Counted from the stretch's first letter, positions 37,573 through 49,936 are shown. The stretch is DNA of 53,969 nt from Phycisphaerales bacterium (GCA_020853815.1 JADYYE010000057.1:1-53969), one strand, 5' to 3'. Made by a program: numbers and translations. The notes: a model not told the origin generated them from the letters alone.

Positions 37573-39728
37573 ACGTCGAGCGTCTCGCCAAGAACTGCGT
37601 CTTCATCGGCGCGATGCTGTCGGTGGTGTGCTACGCCGTCGCCGAGAGCGAGCTGACGTGGATGATCCTCGCGCTGGCTCATCCGCCGGCGTTCCTGGGC
37701 TGGTGGCTGACGGAGCGATTGGGCAAGCGCCCACTGAGCAAGTGGCTGGCGAACGCGGCGGTCGCGGGCGCGGTGCTCTGGGCGGGCTACGTCGTCTGGG
37801 CGACCAAGCTCGAGGTCTCGACGTTCTGCCAGTTTCTGATCCTGGTGATGGTGATCCGAATCTGGGACACCAAGCAGGCCAAGGACATGGCCCAGATCGT
37901 GGTGCTCTCGGTGTTCCTGGTTGTTGGCGCGATCCTGACCGATACGCGCCTGCACCTGGCCGTGCTCGTGATGCTGACGGTGCCCACGATCGCCAGCGCC
38001 GCGGCGATGCTGCACATCTTGACCTCGATCGAGCACGCCCGCCGCGCCGAGGGAGCCGGGCGCGCGCCGCGCTGCGTCGCGGTGCCTCTCGGCGCCGGGC
38101 GGCACCTGGGCGCGATGTGGACCCTCGGGGTCGTGCTCGGGCTGGTGGTGAGCCTGATCGTTTTCGTCATCATGCCGCGCGGCATCGGCCTCCGGGCCCT
38201 GGGACGCTTCGGCGAGGTTGGCGGCTCGCGGACGGGTTTCACCGATACGGTCGACCTGCGCCGCGCCGGACCCTCGGTCGAGTCCGAGATCGCCGTCATG
38301 GAGGTGCGTCTCGAGGACGACGCCGGCTTCCCGCTCGGCTCGACCGATCGCCCGCTCTACATCCGCGGCGTGGCGCTCGACCAGTACGAGCGCGGCGCCT
38401 GGACGCGCAGCCCCAATCGCGGCGGCACGACCCCCGACCTGCGTCCGGGCCAGTGGCACGACCTCTCGCGCCGCTCGGGACGGCGCGCGTTGGTCCAGAA
38501 GTACATCGTCCGCGACGCGGGCGCCACCGCGCCGGTGTGGGCGATGCTCTCGCCGGTCTCGATCCGGAGCGAGTCGCCCATCCGCGTGCGGTTCTCGCGC
38601 TTTGACGACGTGATCACGCGCGACGACGCCCAGGCGCGCGCGGGCCGCCTGGAATACGCGATCCGCTCGATCGAGCCGCCCCTGCCGCGCGAATCCGCCC
38701 TGGACCGCCGGCGCACCCCGCCGACCTTCCCCTCCACGCGCGTGACGGAACTGGCCCGTTCGGTGCTCCAGGCGCAGGGGATCGAGCCCGACGCCGACAA
38801 GCGAGCCCCTGCTCTCGACAAGGCCGCCGCCGAAGCGGTCGAGCAGTTCCTGCGCGCCGGATTCGAGTACACGCTCAACACCGAGGCGCCGCCGGCCGGC
38901 GTCGATCCCATCGAGGCATTCCTCTTCGATCGTAGGAATGGGCACTGCGAGGTCTTCGCCGCGGCGATGGCCGCCATGTGCCGCGCCGTCGGTGTCGAAT
39001 CGCGCGTCGTCGCGGGCTACCTCGCGACCGAGTACGACGAAACCGGGGGCGTCTACACCGTGCGCGAGCGAAACGCCCACGCCTGGACCGAAGTGCTCAC
39101 CGACAACTGGAACTGGCGCACCTTCGACCCCACCCCGCCGGAGGAGCTCGAAGCCGCCCACAGGCCCAAGGACACCGTTGTCGCCAAACTCAATCGATGG
39201 CTCGACTCGCTCAACTCCGCCTGGGCGACGTCGGTCGTCTCCTTCGACGAGACCTCGCAGCGCAAGCTCTTGGGCATGAACATGAACCCGAGCCTGGAGA
39301 TCCAGGACAAGTTCATGGAGTGGGCAGGCTCCGCCGCCCCCACCCAATCCTCTCGCGACGGGCGGAGATGGATCGTGCTCGGCGGCGTGGTCTGCCTGGT
39401 GGTGGGGGGCGGCGTGCTGTATCGCCTCATCGCCGGGCGCTTCGCCGGACACTCCAGCGCGAAGCGCCGCCCCACGCCGCGCGAGGCAAAGTTCTACGAC
39501 GATGCCATCCGCGCGCTGCGCCGCGCGGGCTTGCCCAAGCCCGAGGGTCTGACCCCGATCGAGCACGCGCCGGCCCTGGCGTCGCGCCACCCCGAAGCGC
39601 CGAGTGTGCTGCGAGAGATCGGCGAGCTGTATTACGAAGCCCGCTTCGCCGGGCGACGACTGAACCCCGAGGAGACGGCGCGAGGGAAAGCCCTGGCGGC
39701 CTCGCTGCGCACGCTCCTGGTGCGATAA
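37569..39728 (+). CDS. TgpA-like membrane transglutaminase/protease domain protein
   Basis: A 719-aa protein of the DUF3488/transglutaminase layout. About six N-terminal helices (to residue 205) are followed by a periplasmic transglutaminase-like domain with the triad Cys460 (NGHCEVFAAAMAAMCRAVGV), His504 (NAHAWTEV) and Asp520 (TFDPTPP), then one helix (IVLGGVVCLVVGGGVLYRLI) and a cytoplasmic helical tail (DUF4129-like). GTG 37569 overlaps the DUF58 stop. The catalytic triad is intact, so cross-linking, hydrolysis or peptidoglycan-peptide activity is possible. The family is coupled to DUF58 in many bacteria. Confidence 0.88.
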   Translation: MNVERLAKNCVFIGAMLSVVCYAVAESELTWMILALAHPPAFLGWWLTERLGKRPLSKWLANAAVAGAVLWAGYVVWATKLEVSTFCQFLILVMVIRIWDTKQAKDMAQIVVLSVFLVVGAILTDTRLHLAVLVMLTVPTIASAAAMLHILTSIEHARRAEGAGRAPRCVAVPLGAGRHLGAMWTLGVVLGLVVSLIVFVIMPRGIGLRALGRFGEVGGSRTGFTDTVDLRRAGPSVESEIAVMEVRLEDDAGFPLGSTDRPLYIRGVALDQYERGAWTRSPNRGGTTPDLRPGQWHDLSRRSGRRALVQKYIVRDAGATAPVWAMLSPVSIRSESPIRVRFSRFDDVITRDDAQARAGRLEYAIRSIEPPLPRESALDRRRTPPTFPSTRVTELARSVLQAQGIEPDADKRAPALDKAAAEAVEQFLRAGFEYTLNTEAPPAGVDPIEAFLFDRRNGHCEVFAAAMAAMCRAVGVESRVVAGYLATEYDETGGVYTVRERNAHAWTEVLTDNWNWRTFDPTPPEELEAAHRPKDTVVAKLNRWLDSLNSAWATSVVSFDETSQRKLLGMNMNPSLEIQDKFMEWAGSAAPTQSSRDGRRWIVLGGVVCLVVGGGVLYRLIAGRFAGHSSAKRRPTPREAKFYDDAIRALRRAGLPKPEGLTPIEHAPALASRHPEAPSVLREIGELYYEARFAGRRLNPEETARGKALAASLRTLLVR

Positions 39729-39936
39729 CGCGGTGTGCGGTGGCGTATCGGACGCGCGAGACGTGCGCACCCGCACGATCGCGCCCGGGCGCCGCCGCGC
39801 CGCGCCTCCCGCCAATGTCACGCCCGGCTCGCGTCGATGCGTTGGATCGATTCGACGCACCGCACCGCGGGTCGGCTTGGAGCCACGACGCGGCGGGAGC
39901 AGGTCGGCCGGAAACCCGGCGCCCGGAGTGAGACTT

Positions 39937-40767
39937 ATGCCCGCAAATCGTTCCCGCACCGAGCGCTGGCGCGAGTGCATGCAGCAGATCGCCGATCGCC
40001 AGGGCGGTCTCGAGCTCTCCCTCGATCGCCCCCAGGACCAAGCCACTCCCGACCTCGTCTGGCGCGTCCGAATCGTCCAGATCAACGCGTCCGACATCGT
40101 CGTCGAAGCCCCCATCGCCGTCGGCAAGGCCATCGACCTGCCGGGCGAAACCCCGCTGGTCGGCGGCATGACGATCGGCCAGAACCGCTGGATGTTCCGC
40201 ACCAGCGTCATCCGCGCCGAGCGCCTGGGCAACACACCCGTGCTGCGACTCCGCGCGCCCGACAGCGTGGAGCGCTGCTCGCGCCGCTCGTTCTATCGCA
40301 TGAGCACCGCCGAGCTTCACCTGCCCGTCGTTGACTGCTGGCCGCTCCTCAACCCCCTCACCGCGATCCCCGCGGAGATCGCCTGCCGGGCCCACGCGCG
40401 CATGGCGCTCGCCGCCGGCGGCCATGTGCTCTTGGAGCCGCCGTCGATCCTGCCCGACGTCGGACCTTCCTTCAAGGCGCGCCTCGCCAACATCTCGGGC
40501 GGCGGCGCGGGCCTGGTGATCGAGCGCAACGACGCCGCGGCCGTGGATCGCACGCGCCAGCTCTGGCTCCGCATCGACCTGCGTCCGACGGTGATCGCGC
40601 CGATCGCGCTCTCGGCCAAGGTGGCGCACTCGCACATCGACAGCGCCCAGAACCTCTACCTCGGCGTCGCGTTCGATTTCTCCCTCCACAACGAGCACAA
40701 GCAGTTCGTCACCGAGCAGCTCGTCTCCTATGTCGAACGCCTGCGCCACCAGACCAAGGCGGCGTAG
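39937..40767 (+). CDS. YcgR-like two-domain PilZ protein
   Basis: A 276-aa protein. The N-terminal half (GGLELSLDRPQDQATPDLVW, then FRTSVIRAERLG) looks like a YcgR-type N domain. The linker holds RRSFYRMSTAELHLPV, where RRxxxR contacts c-di-GMP. The PilZ core contains LANISGGGAGLVI (D/NxSxxG variant) and YLGVAFDFS. YcgR brakes flagellar motors when c-di-GMP is high; whether this one does is unknown. Start ATG 39937. The 208-nt gap before it is GC-rich with an imperfect inverted repeat around GCGTCGA (near 39833) and no clear gene. Confidence 0.82.
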   Translation: MPANRSRTERWRECMQQIADRQGGLELSLDRPQDQATPDLVWRVRIVQINASDIVVEAPIAVGKAIDLPGETPLVGGMTIGQNRWMFRTSVIRAERLGNTPVLRLRAPDSVERCSRRSFYRMSTAELHLPVVDCWPLLNPLTAIPAEIACRAHARMALAAGGHVLLEPPSILPDVGPSFKARLANISGGGAGLVIERNDAAAVDRTRQLWLRIDLRPTVIAPIALSAKVAHSHIDSAQNLYLGVAFDFSLHNEHKQFVTEQLVSYVERLRHQTKAA

Positions 40768-40795
40768 CGCGATCACACGGTTTTCGGTGTCCCGG

Positions 40796-40817
40796 CGCGG
40801 GCGATCTCGCGCCCGCG
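40796..40817. terminator. Hairpin between convergent genes
   Basis: A perfect 8-bp stem, CGCGGGCG (40796-40803) with CGCCCGCG (40810-40817), and a 6-nt loop lie 28 nt after the PilZ gene stop. No T run follows, so it could end or stabilise either transcript. Confidence 0.5.
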
Positions 40818-40899
40818 TCGCCGCGCCTCGGACGCCAATCCTGCGCGAGACCGCCGGTAAAGGTCTGGCTCGTGTCGCCGCGCCCAATCCGCGAGAGCA

Positions 40900-41361
40900 T
40901 TACCCGCCCGCCCGCATCGGGAACCGCGCCAGGGCCTCGCGCACGATCGGCGGGATGCTCACCTTGGCGTGGGCGGCATAGTCATACGTCACGATCGTGC
41001 CGCGCCCGACGGCGGCGACGTGGTCGGTCGCGGTGCTGATGACCTGGTGCTCGAGCGTGAAGCGGTCGTCGCCGATCGAAACCAGCGAGGATGTGACGCG
41101 GAGCGTGTCGGGGAAGTTGACGGGGCGGCGGAAGCGGCACTCGGCGTGCTGGAGGATGAAACCCAGGCCGCGACGCCGATCGGAGACGTCAAAACCGGCG
41201 TGGGGGCCAAGTGCGCGGATGAACGCGACGCGTGCGGTTTCGAGATAGCGGAAGAACGAGACGTTGTTGACGTGGTTGAGCGCGTCCATCTCGCCCCAGG
41301 CGACGGGAATGTCGACGACAACATGGGCGGCGGCGATGATCTCGGCGATGGTGGGGGGCAT
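40900..41361 (-). CDS. Acyl-CoA thioesterase, 4-hydroxybenzoyl-CoA type hot-dog fold
   Basis: A 153-aa hot-dog-fold protein. The YbgC/FadM-like signature is present: VAWGEMDALNHVNNVSFFRY, then LETARVAFIRAL, and HAECRFRRPVNFPDTLRV. The Asp in the GEMD segment is the usual catalytic residue. ATG 41361 is preferred over a TTG three codons upstream. It hydrolyses acyl-CoA thioesters in the cytoplasm (family knowledge); the acyl group is unknown. It is monocistronic and convergent with the PilZ gene. Confidence 0.88.
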   Translation of the reverse strand: MPPTIAEIIAAAHVVVDIPVAWGEMDALNHVNNVSFFRYLETARVAFIRALGPHAGFDVSDRRRGLGFILQHAECRFRRPVNFPDTLRVTSSLVSIGDDRFTLEHQVISTATDHVAAVGRGTIVTYDYAAHAKVSIPPIVREALARFPMRAGG

Positions 41362-41452
41362 GATCGTCAAGGGGCGACAGGGTCGCTACGCCAAGCGGCC
41401 TATCACGCCCGCAGCCGGCTAGATGGGTGTCCATCACTCAATGCAAATCAAC

Positions 41453-41695
41453 TCAGTGTTGGGGATCAGTCTCCGTGACCGGACGGGCTACGTTGCCGGC
41501 ATTCGAACCCGCAATCCGTCCGATAGCCTCATAGGCCGACTCAATAGGTCGTGACACCCCAGCATGCGCAAATACCGCTGCTACCCGGTAAACATCCGGA
41601 ACCTCAGAACTTCCAACGACGCGAAGCGCCATCTGGTTCTGATAATCGAGTGCCTCCGCTTGACGGGTCATGTACACGGAAATCGGTATCGACAT
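41453..41695 (-). CDS. Possible small hypothetical protein next to the HD-domain gene
   Basis: An 80-aa frame, MSIPISVYMTRQAEALDYQN at its start, on the same strand and 43 nt after the HD-domain gene. No motif, signal or transmembrane segment is apparent, and no clear ribosome site precedes it. Base composition matches the low-GC HD gene rather than the flanking genome, which favours a common origin. It may be a short partner of the HD protein or a chance frame. Confidence 0.4.
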   Translation of the reverse strand: MSIPISVYMTRQAEALDYQNQMALRVVGSSEVPDVYRVAAVFAHAGVSRPIESAYEAIGRIAGSNAGNVARPVTETDPQH

Positions 41696-41738
41696 TCAAG
41701 GCCTCCAAATTCAAAGTCAGGCGACAAACTGTGAAGAT

Positions 41739-43994
41739 TCACTCGTTGGATTGAAACAAACTTACCGCCAATGCGGAATATACCGCGGCATCAACAGCGA
41801 GCGCCCAAAGATCCACTTTGCGCTTCTCGCACGCTTCTCGCAAGTACTCAGCGCAAAAGAACACCTGCAGGCGTGGTATCTTGACGGTCATCGCCACCAT
41901 GCCCGCGAGTGCCGACGAAGCATGCACGGCATCGACCAAGTGCCCTTGAACGCCGTTGGCATTCTCGATCAAAACGGGCACGCGAGGGTGTTCGCCTTCA
42001 GCGGTGGCCGTCTCGATGATTCGAGGATTGACATGTGCGACAAGGATCGCCGGGGGGTGCCCGCCAATTCGGTCAGCATTGCGATCTTTGTCTTCGGCGA
42101 AGAAGACCTGCAATTTGCTATTTGTTCTTTCGGTCAATTTGTCAATGAATGTTGAATGTAGCTTCTCTTGCTTTTCCCGCATCTTCCTTCGCAGCTCCTC
42201 AGCAACGGCTTTCGCGTTTCTACGAGCCGCATCGGGAGTCAGGCCGGACTGCGCTCTTCGGTCCCTGCGCGACAGTTCAGCTTGAATCTCACGCTCTGAC
42301 GGTTCGGGCGGAACGCCAAAGAACCAGGCAAACACCAGCTCACTTGGACTCCCGACACGGTCCGAAACAGCTGTGACGAATCGTCCATAATCGGCTTCTC
42401 TTTTCCACAGCGAGATCGCATTGCCAATCTCGCGAAATAAGAACGTGTCCACGAGCGCGAATATTTGCAATAACCCATTGTCTATAGGAATTGCCGCTCG
42501 CCCCGAGGCCGCAGAGTGGCGAGGTCTAGCAAGTAATATGTCATTCCTGCGACAGCAGTCGTAAATGTCCTGACACAAAACTCTGAACCAGCAGTCGTCG
42601 AAATAGCGGTAATCGTCCTGTGCGGCGGGTTCGACCACGGAGAGGCAGTTCGGGCCGACGTTATCAGTCCAGAAGCGTCGCAGCACAAGTATGTTTCTGA
42701 TATCGTTCGCGAGCGATACGCTTCGTTCATTAGAGTATCGAGTACCTATGGTGTTCTGGTTTGGAGAGCAAATATCTAGCAAGCGATGGACTATCTCACT
42801 TGCGATGGTATTGAACTTGGATACATTGTGATGATCAACGATGCCGCGATACTCAAAGAACCGCTGAAAAAAGAAAGACTCTAGAGCCTGAGTCGAGGAC
42901 TGATGGCAGGCGATGATGAATTTAGCGCGCTTGCCATCCGTGTACTCGCATACCCGCAGATTACGAACGATGTGCCCCACGTCGATGGCACCGTGTTCTG
43001 TCGCCGAGGAAACCGCGTCGCGCACGCAGTAATCGAGTCGGTCTGCATCGATTGAGCCCGAAACAAGCTGGTGCAGGCATTGAATCGCCGCAAGCCACCC
43101 GCCGTCGTGCTCAATCAGATTTCCTTGATGACCAGGCGTGATCGAGATGATGTCGTCGGCTGCCAAGATTCGGCGAGCTGCCATGATTAGCGCGTCTCGC
43201 AGAGTCTCCGCCTTGCCTTCGATCTCGTGTCGATCACGTGGGCGATGGCGGAACGCGAGCAATAGACCGATCCACTCGTGTATTGCCGGAACACGGTTGT
43301 TTGCCTTAAACTTGAGTGGAGGTATAGGGGCGACGAGCGTCAATCCAGCTAGTTTGTGGGCGACGCTTCGCTGTTCACAGTAAAGAGAAACGATCGATCG
43401 GGCGACGGGTCCCCTTTGATCGGTATCGCACTGATCTCGCTCGTTCGGCGAATTCCTAACATACTCAAAAAGTGAATGCTCGAAAAGATGGCTAAGCGGC
43501 AGATGGCCAAGATCGTGAATCAGGCTGGCTAGTCGAACGCTCTGCCACATGAAAGCAAAGACGCGCGCGCGTTGCTCCGTGAGAGGTTTGCGCGAAGGGA
43601 ACGAAATCAGACTGAGTAGGTGCGTGTCAATCTGGTCATCGATCGCTTTGCGCATTTCGGGCAAGGACGTTTTGGCTACCTCGTCACCACCCCGGAGTGT
43701 CCGCAGCGTCGTGCCTACCAAGCCTTCTCCGGCCGAAGCAAGCTTCTGCAGAACATCGAGCGAAGAGTTGGACAATATCCGCTCGAACATCTCCCCAGCG
43801 AGATGCATCGCTCCTAATGAGTGAGGGAACCGTGAGTTTGAATTGTTCGGAAAGGTGAAGTAGGCGGCCGACTGCTGATGCACGAATCTGAGGCGTTGAA
43901 ACTCAGGTCGATCAATCAGTGTTTGCTCGAATGGCGTGAGTTCAATGCAGCCATAAACCGGATCGCGGACCGTTTTCACCACGCTCTTGATCAT
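41739..43994 (-). CDS. HD-domain phosphohydrolase (SAMHD1/dGTPase-like), low GC
   Basis: A 751-aa cytoplasmic protein. The N-terminus, VVKTVRDPVYGCIELTPFEQ, then LIDRPEFQRLRFV, is typical of the SAMHD1-like HD family. The metal ligands are visible: His in SRFPHSLGAMHLAGEM (58/64), HD at 160-161 in SLIHDLGHLPLSHLFEHSL, and Asp in SIDADRLDYCVRD. The last 200 residues contain a charged helical stretch (DAARRNAKAVAEELRRKMRE) and a mixed domain without a known match. ATG 43994 is the natural start; the longer frame lacks family residues. dNTP or nucleotide hydrolysis is inferred; such proteins also serve in phage defence. GC is about 52%, well below neighbours. Confidence 0.82.
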   Translation of the reverse strand: MIKSVVKTVRDPVYGCIELTPFEQTLIDRPEFQRLRFVHQQSAAYFTFPNNSNSRFPHSLGAMHLAGEMFERILSNSSLDVLQKLASAGEGLVGTTLRTLRGGDEVAKTSLPEMRKAIDDQIDTHLLSLISFPSRKPLTEQRARVFAFMWQSVRLASLIHDLGHLPLSHLFEHSLFEYVRNSPNERDQCDTDQRGPVARSIVSLYCEQRSVAHKLAGLTLVAPIPPLKFKANNRVPAIHEWIGLLLAFRHRPRDRHEIEGKAETLRDALIMAARRILAADDIISITPGHQGNLIEHDGGWLAAIQCLHQLVSGSIDADRLDYCVRDAVSSATEHGAIDVGHIVRNLRVCEYTDGKRAKFIIACHQSSTQALESFFFQRFFEYRGIVDHHNVSKFNTIASEIVHRLLDICSPNQNTIGTRYSNERSVSLANDIRNILVLRRFWTDNVGPNCLSVVEPAAQDDYRYFDDCWFRVLCQDIYDCCRRNDILLARPRHSAASGRAAIPIDNGLLQIFALVDTFLFREIGNAISLWKREADYGRFVTAVSDRVGSPSELVFAWFFGVPPEPSEREIQAELSRRDRRAQSGLTPDAARRNAKAVAEELRRKMREKQEKLHSTFIDKLTERTNSKLQVFFAEDKDRNADRIGGHPPAILVAHVNPRIIETATAEGEHPRVPVLIENANGVQGHLVDAVHASSALAGMVAMTVKIPRLQVFFCAEYLREACEKRKVDLWALAVDAAVYSALAVSLFQSNE

Positions 43995-44203
43995 CAAGCA
44001 CCCCAAGGAGGACTGAGGTGCGAGTGTACTGGAGTGCGCCATCCATAACAACTCGTTCGGGCGGTGTGCCATGGCGAATGTCCAGAACCTGTCACTAGAT
44101 CTTCGTGTAGATTCCTCAAGTGGTTGCAAAAAAGAGACTTGTGGATTTGTGTCTGCTTGGCTCGAAACGCAGCCTGACCTCACATTTTTCTTGGTAGGTG
44201 AGC

Positions 44204-44235
44204 AAAAAGGGGACCGGACGAGTGTCCGATCCCTT
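44204..44235 (-). terminator. Terminator of the aconitase gene
   Basis: On the minus strand AAGGGATCGGAC pairs with GTCCGGTCCCCTT (with one bulge/mismatch), closed by a short loop and followed by TTTTT. It begins 28 nt after the aconitase stop. Confidence 0.8.
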
Positions 44236-44262
44236 GCGATGCGTGTTCAATTCCCGTTGGCG

Positions 44263-47103
<2,841 letters not shown>

Positions 47104-47284
47104 GGGATGCTCCGGTGGGGATGCGGGGTCTGGGGGTGAATGCCCCTTGTGGCGGAATCAGGCGAACGGGGACACCACAATGATCGTACCTCCACGGCAT
47201 GAATCGAATCGATTGTGATGGGGAATGGCATAAACCGTATTGATGGCCCCGTCGGCGGCAAGCGCGGCGAGAGGCGTGATGCGG

Positions 47285-48352
47285 TCATTCCTGCGGCGTC
47301 GGCTGGTCCGCGGGCGGTGCCGTGAATGGGTCTAATTGGACTACGCCTTGAATGTCCTTTTCAATTGCTTTTTCTTGTTCCTTCTCTGCGCCCAGCGGCA
47401 CATAGGTCACGCGGAGGTGCCCGGTGATGATCACGCTGCCGTCGCCTGTTGTCCAAGGGCCGAACAGGTTTCGGCGGCCGCTGCCCAAGTAGTTCTGCGA
47501 TCCGCGGGAGCCAAACTCCCCTCCGTGCGCGCCGTCTTCCTTGCAAGTCGTTCTAATCTCGTAGCTGGTGCTGGCGCAAGGCCACCACAGCAATACGTCG
47601 ATCGTGTACAGTGTTTTCGCGGCGCACCTGGGGTCGCCCTTGAACACCAAGTCGATCTCAGGTTCGAGCGACTGAAGCTCTTTGAACGACCGAAGCAGGG
47701 CTGGGGTCAGCTCATCGGTTGCGCTCCAAGCCACCTTTGCGAGCGTGGGACTTGCCACGGCGCCGAGGTCGAATCTCGGCACAATGTCGAGGATCATCCG
47801 GCCGTATGTATCACGCCACTTCTGGGACTTGGGCCTTGCGAGTGCGTTGCCGCGGGCGGCTCTCGAGAGCAGCGACGCCAGATCGTCCTGGCTGAGAGTG
47901 CATTCGCTGCGTAGGCCTTTCCAGGGTGCGAGCCCCGCGCGGCGTTGCAGTTCTTCGCCCAACGCACTTGTGTTCCCGACCATGGGGAGCACTTCATACA
48001 AAACGCGATTCGGCACCAGCCACAACCACCCGCGCTCGTCGATCTCCGGGAGCTTCCAGCCGATCCACGCGACGCCGGCCAGGGAACACGCCGCCAGCAT
48101 GGTCCATCGCCCGAATCGCCGCCGCGACAGCTGGCGCGGGCGCTCAACACGCTTGCCGCATTCCGGGCACGTCACGGGCAGCGTGGGCGGCGAATCGAGC
48201 GTTCCGAGTTCGTACCAGCACTTGGGGCAGCGCGCCTTGCCTCGGGGTTTGTCCCCGAAAAGCGCGAGCCACGCCAACGCCATCGCCGCCAGCGCGAAGA
48301 CGATGACCATCGACCACGAGACGACGTCGATGAGTTGGACGGACGTGCCCAC
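47285..48352 (-). CDS. Membrane-anchored zinc-ribbon protein, unknown function
   Basis: A protein of about 355 aa. The N-terminal helix (WSMVIVFALAAMALAWLALF) is followed by a zinc ribbon CPKCWYELGTLDS, then CPECGKRVERP, a second helix (WTMLAACSLAGVAWIGWKL) and a large extracytoplasmic beta-rich part. GTG 48352 is chosen so that the first helix is complete; ATG 48310 would cut it. The ribbon resembles that of the 11575-12651 protein. Function is unknown. Confidence 0.68.
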   Translation of the reverse strand: MGTSVQLIDVVSWSMVIVFALAAMALAWLALFGDKPRGKARCPKCWYELGTLDSPPTLPVTCPECGKRVERPRQLSRRRFGRWTMLAACSLAGVAWIGWKLPEIDERGWLWLVPNRVLYEVLPMVGNTSALGEELQRRAGLAPWKGLRSECTLSQDDLASLLSRAARGNALARPKSQKWRDTYGRMILDIVPRFDLGAVASPTLAKVAWSATDELTPALLRSFKELQSLEPEIDLVFKGDPRCAAKTLYTIDVLLWWPCASTSYEIRTTCKEDGAHGGEFGSRGSQNYLGSGRRNLFGPWTTGDGSVIITGHLRVTYVPLGAEKEQEKAIEKDIQGVVQLDPFTAPPADQPTPQE

Positions 48353-48416
48353 GGCAGCAGTGTACAGAAGGATTTGTGGAGCGCAGTTGCCGGCGATGGC
48401 GGTTCGCGCCCCGCTG

Positions 48417-49190
48417 CTATGGCGTGTGCGGGTCGTCGCGCCGCGGCGCGTACCAGAGATCAAGCCCCTCGCGCGACTTCAGCATGTTGTTGCCGTCGAA
48501 GAGGTGTGAGCGAGCGCCGCGAACCAGCAGCGACACGATTTCGCCCGCGCGGTGCGTCCGCAGCTTTCGCCCCGAGGTGATGACGGGGTGGCGGATGATG
48601 TGAAACTCGCCGCGCCGTTGAAGCGCCTGCGCGAGCGTGATCTCCTCGGAGGCAAACAGTGTTTCGTCCCAGCCGCCGACGCCCTCGAACGCCTGGCGCG
48701 TACAGAAGAAGAACGCGCCCCCGGTCAGACGCGCGGCCCGAAAAGCCGCCGTCAGGATCGCCAGGCACAGTTCGGCATACAGCGGGACTCGCCCGTCGAA
48801 CTTCACCGGCGCGCCGCCCCCCACGCACCCGCGCCGGATCGCCTCGATCGCCTGGCGCAGCGCCGCGGGCGGCACGATCGTGTCGGCGTCAACGAACAGG
48901 AACGCGTCGCCGCGTGCGCGGCGCGCGCCAAGATTCCGCGTCGCGCTGATCTGACGTCGGTCGTGCGCCGCGGTGATGCACCCGCGAGCGCGGGCGATCG
49001 TCTCGGTCGCGTCGGTGCAGGCGTCGAGGGCGACGATGATCTCGAAATCGAATGCGAAGGGCGGGTCGTCCGACGCGGGGCGCTGGGCGAATGCCTGCGA
49101 GGCTTCGCTCGCGGCCCGGCGCACGGCGTCGATTGTCGCGCCGATGTGCCGCTCTTCGTTGTGCGCCGGGATGATGATCGAGAGAAACAC
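48417..49190 (-). CDS. Family 2 glycosyltransferase (GT-A fold)
   Basis: A 257-aa glycosyltransferase: N-terminal SIIIPAHNEERHIGATIDAV, the nucleotide-binding strand FEIIVALDACTDATETIA, the metal motif VDADT (about 101-105) and GGWDETLFASEEITLAQAL. The acceptor and donor sugars are unknown; surface polysaccharide or lipid glycosylation is likely, fitting the nearby heptose phosphatase. Start ATG 49190. The endonuclease frame from the R-M pair runs 388 nt into this gene in another frame. Confidence 0.88.
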   Translation of the reverse strand: MFLSIIIPAHNEERHIGATIDAVRRAASEASQAFAQRPASDDPPFAFDFEIIVALDACTDATETIARARGCITAAHDRRQISATRNLGARRARGDAFLFVDADTIVPPAALRQAIEAIRRGCVGGGAPVKFDGRVPLYAELCLAILTAAFRAARLTGGAFFFCTRQAFEGVGGWDETLFASEEITLAQALQRRGEFHIIRHPVITSGRKLRTHRAGEIVSLLVRGARSHLFDGNNMLKSREGLDLWYAPRRDDPHTP

Positions 49191-49936
49191 GCCGGGAGAG
49201 GATACCGGCCAGGAGCGGGCGGGATGCGTTTGAATCGCTGCTCGTATTCACGGGAGATGCGGGTGAGGGCGGCGGCGTACTGAGCCTTCAGTTCAGATTC
49301 GTTAATCCAATCAAATGGGTACGGCTTGACATTTGTGGCGGAAAACGGAAGCAGCAAGAACTCGTCAAACTTCGGCAATGCGAGCGACCGCAGTCGCTGA
49401 ATCGCATCGGGCGCTTCTTGGATCGGGTGCTTGGCGTGCTTTCCATCGGTCTTGAATTTTCGCCGTCCTTCCACCGGCACATATTCGGGGGCATGATTGA
49501 CGCCGACGATGGCAACACAGATGGCGTTCGGACTCGTCGTTCGGAAATGGTCTGCCTGCGTGCGTAGATCATTGTTCACTCGATCGATCTGCTTGATCAT
49601 CGCCTTCGCGAGGATCTTGGTTTCTGCGCCGATCTCGACCGCCGCGATCCTCCCACGCCTCACCCAGTAACCCTCGACTTCCATGTTCGGCTGATCGGGG
49701 ACGGCCTCTCCGAATGTGCCGTCGCCTCGCCGCGCGGTACGCCCGACCGTCAGATTCGCCGTGTTGAGTACCGCGCCGGCGGCCCTAACCCGCTCAACCA
49801 GCTTGGCGGACCGGCCTAGATCGAACAAGTCCTCGTAGAGGAACGAAGCGACGTGGTCGCCAAGCTGCGATCTTCGATGGTTGTACCGTTTGCCGCAGAA
49901 AAGATCAGCGAAGGCGTCGAGGAGGCGATACTTCAC
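48803..49936 (-). CDS. Probable type II restriction endonuclease, 3' end overrunning the glycosyltransferase
   Basis: The first about 235 residues look real: MKYRLLDAFADLFCGKRYNH (from GTG), GYWVRRGRIAAVEIGAETKI (a candidate PD-(D/E)XK segment with Glu101, Glu105, Lys107) and AKAMIKQIDRVNNDLRTQAD. From about residue 240 the frame reads through the glycosyltransferase gene in a second frame and is Arg/Ser/Pro-rich, so the true stop seems lost or the tail replaced. GTG 49936 lies 1 nt after the methyltransferase stop, with GGAGAG upstream. Frame length is 377 aa, but the functional protein is probably about 240 aa. Confidence 0.7.
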   Translation of the reverse strand: MKYRLLDAFADLFCGKRYNHRRSQLGDHVASFLYEDLFDLGRSAKLVERVRAAGAVLNTANLTVGRTARRGDGTFGEAVPDQPNMEVEGYWVRRGRIAAVEIGAETKILAKAMIKQIDRVNNDLRTQADHFRTTSPNAICVAIVGVNHAPEYVPVEGRRKFKTDGKHAKHPIQEAPDAIQRLRSLALPKFDEFLLLPFSATNVKPYPFDWINESELKAQYAAALTRISREYEQRFKRIPPAPGRYPLPACFSRSSSRRTTKSGTSARQSTPCAGPRAKPRRHSPSAPRRTTRPSHSISRSSSPSTPAPTRPRRSPALAGASPRRTTDVRSARRGILARAAHAATRSCSLTPTRSCRPRRCARRSRRSGAGAWGAARR

